This document shows positions 37,688-41,391 of a DNA stretch of 41,391 bases, piece by piece. Position numbers and translations under genes: made by a program. Under the pieces are notes generated by a model that was given only the letters and a program-made list of their open reading frames with translations, made no database searches and was not told the DNA's origin. The stretch's first letter is position 1; each line of letters starts with the position of its first letter. The stretch covers positions 1-41,391 of the forward strand of contig JALOLF010000048.1 in NCBI GenBank assembly GCA_025456085.1, in the 5' to 3' direction. Source of the DNA: Acidimicrobiales bacterium. GTDB taxonomy: Bacteria; Actinomycetota; Acidimicrobiia; Acidimicrobiales; Acidimicrobilacustridaceae.

Positions 37688-38965
37688 ATGAAGCGACGTG
37701 TGCAGATCGTGCTGGTTGCGGTGCTGGCGGTCGGGTTGAGCGGGTGCCTGTACTTCCCGTCGACCGTGCGGACCCAGGCCTTCGCCGGGGCGACGCCGTG
37801 GTGGTGCACCTCGGCGGCCAACGGGGCCCTGTCCGAGCAGGACTGCCGGACCCTCTCGGCACAGCTCGACGTGGCGCTGGCCGTCGCGCACGCCCATCCC
37901 GTCGGCGGTGACGCGCTGGCCGCCGGCGCGACCGTCACCGCCTACGCCACCGGGGTCGGAGCCGGGTTCGAGCTCAGCGGCCCCACCGAGGCCTTCGACC
38001 CTGCGGCGCCGGACACGCTCCTGTACGACGCGGACGCCGCCGACGCGCAGATCGCCGGCGTCGAGTGGAACGTCGCCGCCACGTCGGCGCCCGAGGGGTT
38101 CGCCGGCGCCAACGACGTGTGGACCGAGACCGACACCGACGTGTGGACCCTGCGGGCCTGGATCGTGCGGCCCTTCCAGAGCCAGCCCGAGGTGTTCGCC
38201 GCGACGCACCCGTGCCTCGAGGCCGGCGGCCCCGTCTACGACGTCACCGCGACCTGCTACACGGACACCCACACCGAGCCGATCAAGATCCTGGTGACCA
38301 ACGACGACGGCTACGCCGCCCCGGGCATCGACGCCGTGGTCGAGGGCTTGCGGGTGCTCCCGAACGTCGAGGTCACCGTGGTGGCCCCCGCCACCAACCA
38401 GAGCGGCTCCGGTGACAAGACGACCCCGGGTGGGGTCACGGCGACGGCACAGGTCACGGCCAGCGGCTATCCGGCGACGGCGGTGAACGGCTTCCCGGCC
38501 GACTCCGTGCTGCACGCCCTTCGGGTCATGGGCGTGAACCCCGACCTCGTGGTGTCCGGCATCAACAGCGGGCAGAACATGGGCCCGGTCATCCCCCTGT
38601 CCGGCACCGTCGGAGCGGCGCGGACCGGCGCCCGCAACGGCATCCCGGCGGTCGCGGCGTCCTCGGGACTGCGCTCCGGGGTCGAACCGGACTTCGCCAG
38701 CGGCGCCGCCGCCGTGCTCGCCTGGTACGACGACTTCCTGCTCGGCCGGGCGGGCCCGCCGACGGAGGCGGTGGCCAACCTCAACATCCCGACCTGCGCG
38801 GACGGTTCGTCGATCCGGGGAACCGTCACGGTGCCGGTGGCCACGAGCATGGCGGGACGCCCGTACGGCCCGTCGGACTGCACGTCGACGTCCACCGCCA
38901 TCGTCGACGACGTCGACGGCTTCAACAACGGCTTCATCACCCTGTCCGACGCCGGGGTCGGCTGA
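37688..38965 (+). CDS. lipoprotein with SurE 5'/3'-nucleotidase domain
   Basis: A 425-residue exported protein. MKRRVQIVLVAVLAVGLSGC is a lipoprotein signal with Cys20. Residues 21-195 form an unknown domain with several Cys and acidic stretches. From about residue 199, KILVTNDDGYAAPGIDAVVEGL, VTVVAPATNQSGSG, VNGFPADSVLHALRVM and LVVSGINSGQNMGPVIPLSGTVGAARTGA match SurE, a metal-dependent (Asp-Asp, Ser, Asn) nucleoside-monophosphate phosphatase. SurE is normally cytoplasmic; here it appears surface-anchored, where it might release phosphate or nucleosides. ATG 37688 follows a G-rich ribosome site (cgggggga). Confidence 0.88.
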   Translation: MKRRVQIVLVAVLAVGLSGCLYFPSTVRTQAFAGATPWWCTSAANGALSEQDCRTLSAQLDVALAVAHAHPVGGDALAAGATVTAYATGVGAGFELSGPTEAFDPAAPDTLLYDADAADAQIAGVEWNVAATSAPEGFAGANDVWTETDTDVWTLRAWIVRPFQSQPEVFAATHPCLEAGGPVYDVTATCYTDTHTEPIKILVTNDDGYAAPGIDAVVEGLRVLPNVEVTVVAPATNQSGSGDKTTPGGVTATAQVTASGYPATAVNGFPADSVLHALRVMGVNPDLVVSGINSGQNMGPVIPLSGTVGAARTGARNGIPAVAASSGLRSGVEPDFASGAAAVLAWYDDFLLGRAGPPTEAVANLNIPTCADGSSIRGTVTVPVATSMAGRPYGPSDCTSTSTAIVDDVDGFNNGFITLSDAGVG

Positions 38966-39078
38966 CCCGCTGCCCGACGCGGCGCCCGGACGCGCCGCTC
39001 CACCCGAGCCGCGGCTGGGCGGCGTGTCGGGCGCAGTTCCCGCGTCCCGGTCGACGTCGGCCCGCCCGACGGGCCGGC

Positions 39079-39084
39079 TACCCT
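39079..39084 (+). promoter_or_regulatory. candidate -10 box, leaderless SGNH lipoprotein gene
   Basis: TACCCT 9 bases before the GTG at 39094. Confidence 0.45.
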
Positions 39085-39093
39085 CGCCCGATC

Positions 39094-39954
39094 GTGGACA
39101 GGAGCACGTGGCGGTGGGGAGCCGTGGTGGCGGGCCTGGCGCTGCTCGCCGCCTGTTCGGCCGGCGACGCCGAGCCCGGCGTGAACGCCGACGACACGGG
39201 GGACGTGGTCGACTCGACGCAGTTCGACGCGCCCTCGAGCCTCGACGGGACCGCACCGCCCACTGCGACCGCCGCCCCCACGACCACCGCTCCTGCCTCC
39301 ACCACCACGCCTTCGCCGCCGACCACCACGGCACCGGCGCTGCCCGTACGTGCCGCCACTCCCGGGCCGGGCCCCGGCCAGCCGGTGGTACCGCTGGGGC
39401 CGGGCGATCGTCGGGTGTACGTGCTCGGCGACTCCGTGCTGGTCGGCGCGGCGGCGCAGCTCCCGGGGGCGCTGGCCGGATGGGACGTCACGGTCGACGC
39501 GGCCGAGAACCGCCTCGTGACCCAGGCCGCCGGCATCCTCGACGCCCGCCAGGCGGCCTACGACGGGGTCGTGGCCCAGTACCGGGCCGAGCACGGCGGT
39601 GAGGAACCGCCGCCGTCCAATCCCTTCGGCCGTGTGGTCGTGGTGCACCTGTGCACCAGCTTCTGGGCCGGCGGCGGCTTCGGCACCTACGTCGAGCGGA
39701 TCATGGACCGGCTCGACGGCGTGGAGCGGGTGGTGTGGGTCACCTGCACGCCGTGGGACGACGGTCCCGTCGAGGCCAACGCCGCCATCGAGGAGTCGCT
39801 CGGCCGGTATCCGAACGTCGTGGTGGCGGACTGGGCCGCCCTGTCGGGCACCCCCGGCTACACCTTCGCGGACGGCATCCACCTGGCCGGTCCCGGTCGG
39901 GACGCGCTCGCCGCACTGGTCGCCACGGCCGTCGGGCCGGCACCGCCGGCCTGA
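39094..39954 (+). CDS. SGNH/GDSL-type hydrolase lipoprotein
   Basis: A 286-residue exported protein. MDRSTWRWGAVVAGLALLAAC gives a lipobox with Cys21, then an acidic and Thr/Pro-rich spacer to about residue 105. The SGNH core starts VYVLGDSVLVGAAAQL (Ser114) and ends with DGIHLAGPGRDALAAL (Asp260, His263). This block I Ser and block V Asp-x-x-His are the catalytic residues of esterases and acyltransferase-associated GDSL proteins. The Asn of block III is not certain. Likely acts on cell-surface esters. GTG start fits the leaderless pattern. Confidence 0.85.
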   Translation: MDRSTWRWGAVVAGLALLAACSAGDAEPGVNADDTGDVVDSTQFDAPSSLDGTAPPTATAAPTTTAPASTTTPSPPTTTAPALPVRAATPGPGPGQPVVPLGPGDRRVYVLGDSVLVGAAAQLPGALAGWDVTVDAAENRLVTQAAGILDARQAAYDGVVAQYRAEHGGEEPPPSNPFGRVVVVHLCTSFWAGGGFGTYVERIMDRLDGVERVVWVTCTPWDDGPVEANAAIEESLGRYPNVVVADWAALSGTPGYTFADGIHLAGPGRDALAALVATAVGPAPPA

Positions 39955-40045
39955 GGGTGCACCGGCGCGTTGGGGCGAACGACCTACCCAGGTTGGTGCC
40001 CGAGGCCCATGTCGTGCCCACGGCCCCGGGACGATGACCTAGACG

Positions 40046-40663
40046 ATGACGGCAGGGATCACCTCGGGGGCACCGACCTGGCACGCCATCCTCGGATCCC
40101 AGCGCACGACCCGATCCGATGCCGACGGCCGGGACGAGGACGCGGTGCGCCAGCACGTGCGGGACCTCCTCGACTGGGCCGGCCAGGAGCTGGACCTGCT
40201 CTCGACGGCCTTCCAGGGCTGCAGCGACGCCGATCTCGAGCGGCTCTGCGAGGCGCAGGGGGTCCGCGGGCTGCCGGCGGCCTACGACGAGTTCCTCCGC
40301 TGCATGGGTCACGGGGGTGTCGGGTCTGCGGCCGCTGAGGTCTTCCCCGCCGACGACGTGGTGTGGGACGCGCTCGTCCCCTCGCCGGACTGGCCCGGCG
40401 TGCGCCACCTCGCCCGGCAGGTGGCCCGGGACCGGGGCTTCGACGTGCCCTTCGACGCCGACCACGTGGTCATCCGGCTGCACCGCGACGTCGAGGTCGA
40501 ATACGTGCCGGTCGGCGTGTCGGACCCGCCGGTGTTCGCCTTCACCCGGGACGGCATGGCGCCGCACCGCAAGCACGGCACCCTGACCGCGTGGCTCGAG
40601 TGGCGCATCGGCCGAGCCATCAAGCGCCGGTTCCCGTTGCGCGACGCCTTCTACCCTGGTTGA
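40046..40663 (+). CDS. SUKH/SMI1-KNR4-like protein
   Basis: A 205-residue soluble protein. The segment CSDADLERLCEAQGVRGLPAAYDEFLRCMGHGGVGS, followed by a strand-rich remainder, has the pattern of SMI1/KNR4 (SUKH) domains: leading helix, LPxxYxxFLxxxNGG-like motif. Such proteins often are immunity proteins to polymorphic toxins, but no toxin gene is seen here and other roles exist. ATG 40046. The gap before it (39955-40045) shows nothing else. Assignment by pattern, moderate. Confidence 0.7.
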   Translation: MTAGITSGAPTWHAILGSQRTTRSDADGRDEDAVRQHVRDLLDWAGQELDLLSTAFQGCSDADLERLCEAQGVRGLPAAYDEFLRCMGHGGVGSAAAEVFPADDVVWDALVPSPDWPGVRHLARQVARDRGFDVPFDADHVVIRLHRDVEVEYVPVGVSDPPVFAFTRDGMAPHRKHGTLTAWLEWRIGRAIKRRFPLRDAFYPG

Positions 40664-40756
40664 CTTCCCGTCGTCGGATCGCTGCAGAGCACGGCGCCCC
40701 GGGGAAGCGTTCTCGTCGGGCCTGTGACGTTGCTCGTTCGGACAAGGGGGGCGGCG

Positions 40757-41391
40757 GTGCGACGGATCGTGCGGGCGGTCGTGACGGCGGTGCTCGTGGT
40801 GGCCGGCGTGGTGCTGCTGGTCGCACCGAACCGTGAGGCCGCTGCGCACGCGCCGCACGACAACATCGCCGACGTGGCGCTCTCGCCATCCTTCACCTCG
40901 GACTCGACGGTGCTCGCCATCTCCCGCGGCCATCTGCTGCGATCGAGCGACCTCGGTGTGACCTGGACGGAGGTGACGAACGGGCTCGATCGCCGAGGTC
41001 CCTACCGCCTCGCGATCTCGCCCTCGGACCGCAATCGTGTCTACGCGCTCGTCACCGGTAGGGGTCTCTACCGGTCCGACGACCAGGGGCGGTCGTTCGT
41101 GCCGATGGCGAAACCCGGCAACCTCGCCGCGATCGGCGACGTCGCCGTCTCGCCGGCGTCAGCCGACCTCCTGTTCGCCGCGCCCTCGGCCTCGGGCCTC
41201 TATCGCAGCCTCGACGGCGGACGCACCTGGGGCCCGGTGGGTTCGTTCGGCCGGGTGCGCGTGCTGGCCGTGCCCCGCGCATCGCACGTCGTCGTCGCCG
41301 ACGACGTCGGTGGGGTGCACGTGTCCCGGGACGACGGCGCGACGTGGACCGCGGCGCAGGGACTCACGGCCGGTGACCCGATCACCGCGCT
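40757..41391 (+). CDS. exported BNR/sialidase-like beta-propeller protein, truncated by window end
   Basis: Open from GTG 40757 to the window edge (211 codons, no stop). MRRIVRAVVTAVLVVAGVVLLVAPNREAAAHA is a signal peptide, probably cleaved near AAHA. Then repeats of about 45 residues with S-x-D-x-G-x-T-W Asp-box motifs: SSDLGVTW, SDDQGRSF, SLDGGRTW, SRDDGATW. These are typical of BNR/sortilin/glycosidase-like propellers such as photosystem II Ycf48-like proteins. Alternative GTG at 40724; the AAGGGGGG 6-8 bases upstream favours 40757. It is cut by the end of the window, so its function and partners cannot be given. Confidence 0.82.
   Translation, partial: MRRIVRAVVTAVLVVAGVVLLVAPNREAAAHAPHDNIADVALSPSFTSDSTVLAISRGHLLRSSDLGVTWTEVTNGLDRRGPYRLAISPSDRNRVYALVTGRGLYRSDDQGRSFVPMAKPGNLAAIGDVAVSPASADLLFAAPSASGLYRSLDGGRTWGPVGSFGRVRVLAVPRASHVVVADDVGGVHVSRDDGATWTAAQGLTAGDPITA

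Noticed and set aside
40046..40663. Toxin-immunity system around the SUKH-like gene
   Set aside because: No polymorphic toxin or secretion marker lies nearby; only a domain similarity.
1..41391. CRISPR arrays, tRNAs, rRNAs, insertion sequences, prophage
   Set aside because: No regularly spaced direct repeats, no cloverleaf-like sequence with TΨC-type motif, no transposase or integrase ORFs were seen.

Overview
This is a very GC-rich bacterial window, about 41.4 kb, read as actinobacterial chromosome and most likely class Acidimicrobiia or a close relative. That placement is an inference. It rests on codon use (G/C third positions, many GTG starts), a coenzyme-F420-type luciferase-like oxidoreductase, a DUF5685 protein, separate secD and secF next to apt and a long bifunctional rel, and several Tat/lipoprotein exports. 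There are no rRNAs, tRNAs, CRISPR arrays, insertion sequences or phage genes that I can see, and no intergenic gap exceeds about 210 bases.

Layout. 1-3.7 kb: the 3' end of a YjbR-like gene, an SDR/NTF2-like pair, an EamA transporter and an F420-type oxidoreductase. 3.8-6.5 kb: alpha-glucan phosphorylase and a CBS-pair protein, convergent. 6.65-12.0 kb: a tightly coupled eight-cistron operon. It encodes a MauE-like membrane protein, a membrane-anchored thioredoxin-like protein, two tiny coupled ORFs, a membrane protein, a protein with an apparent CTG start, a Tat-exported Cys-rich protein resembling the methylamine dehydrogenase light chain fused to a six-repeat lectin-like propeller, and a DUF5685 protein ending in a Cys/Asp-only tail. 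12.2-17.4 kb: LCP cell-wall ligase, a small orphan gene, a polynucleotide kinase-phosphatase, DUF4031 and a CNMP-patatin. 17.5-18.3 kb: a small membrane protein and an ArsC-family gene with an in-frame TGA exactly at the catalytic Cys position, a strong selenoprotein candidate. 18.3-29.1 kb: catabolic and surface genes (CurA-like reductase, aldehyde dehydrogenase, rhodanese, PhoD, acyl-CoA dehydrogenase under a perfect 24-bp palindromic operator, J-domain protein plus lipoprotein, acyl-CoA synthetase, SDR). 29.2-37.2 kb: a housekeeping block queA-tgt-secD-secF-apt-rel. 37.3-41.4 kb: small membrane protein, a SurE-domain lipoprotein, an SGNH-hydrolase lipoprotein, a SUKH-like protein and the start of an exported BNR-type propeller protein cut by the window end.

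How things work together. The 6.65-12.0 kb operon looks like a self-contained export-and-oxidative-folding cassette. The MauE-like and thioredoxin-like proteins would form disulfides in the Tat-exported Cys-rich protein, as MauE/MauD do for MauA, but a key tryptophan of the TTQ cofactor appears to be replaced by Ala, so the product is probably not an amine dehydrogenase. The 29-37 kb block covers queuosine modification of tRNA, protein export, purine salvage and the stringent response.

A window-wide regulatory pattern stands out: a TANNNT hexamer sits 6-9 nt before the start codon of about a dozen genes, which predicts leaderless transcription. It supports several start-codon choices, including that of the selenoprotein candidate.
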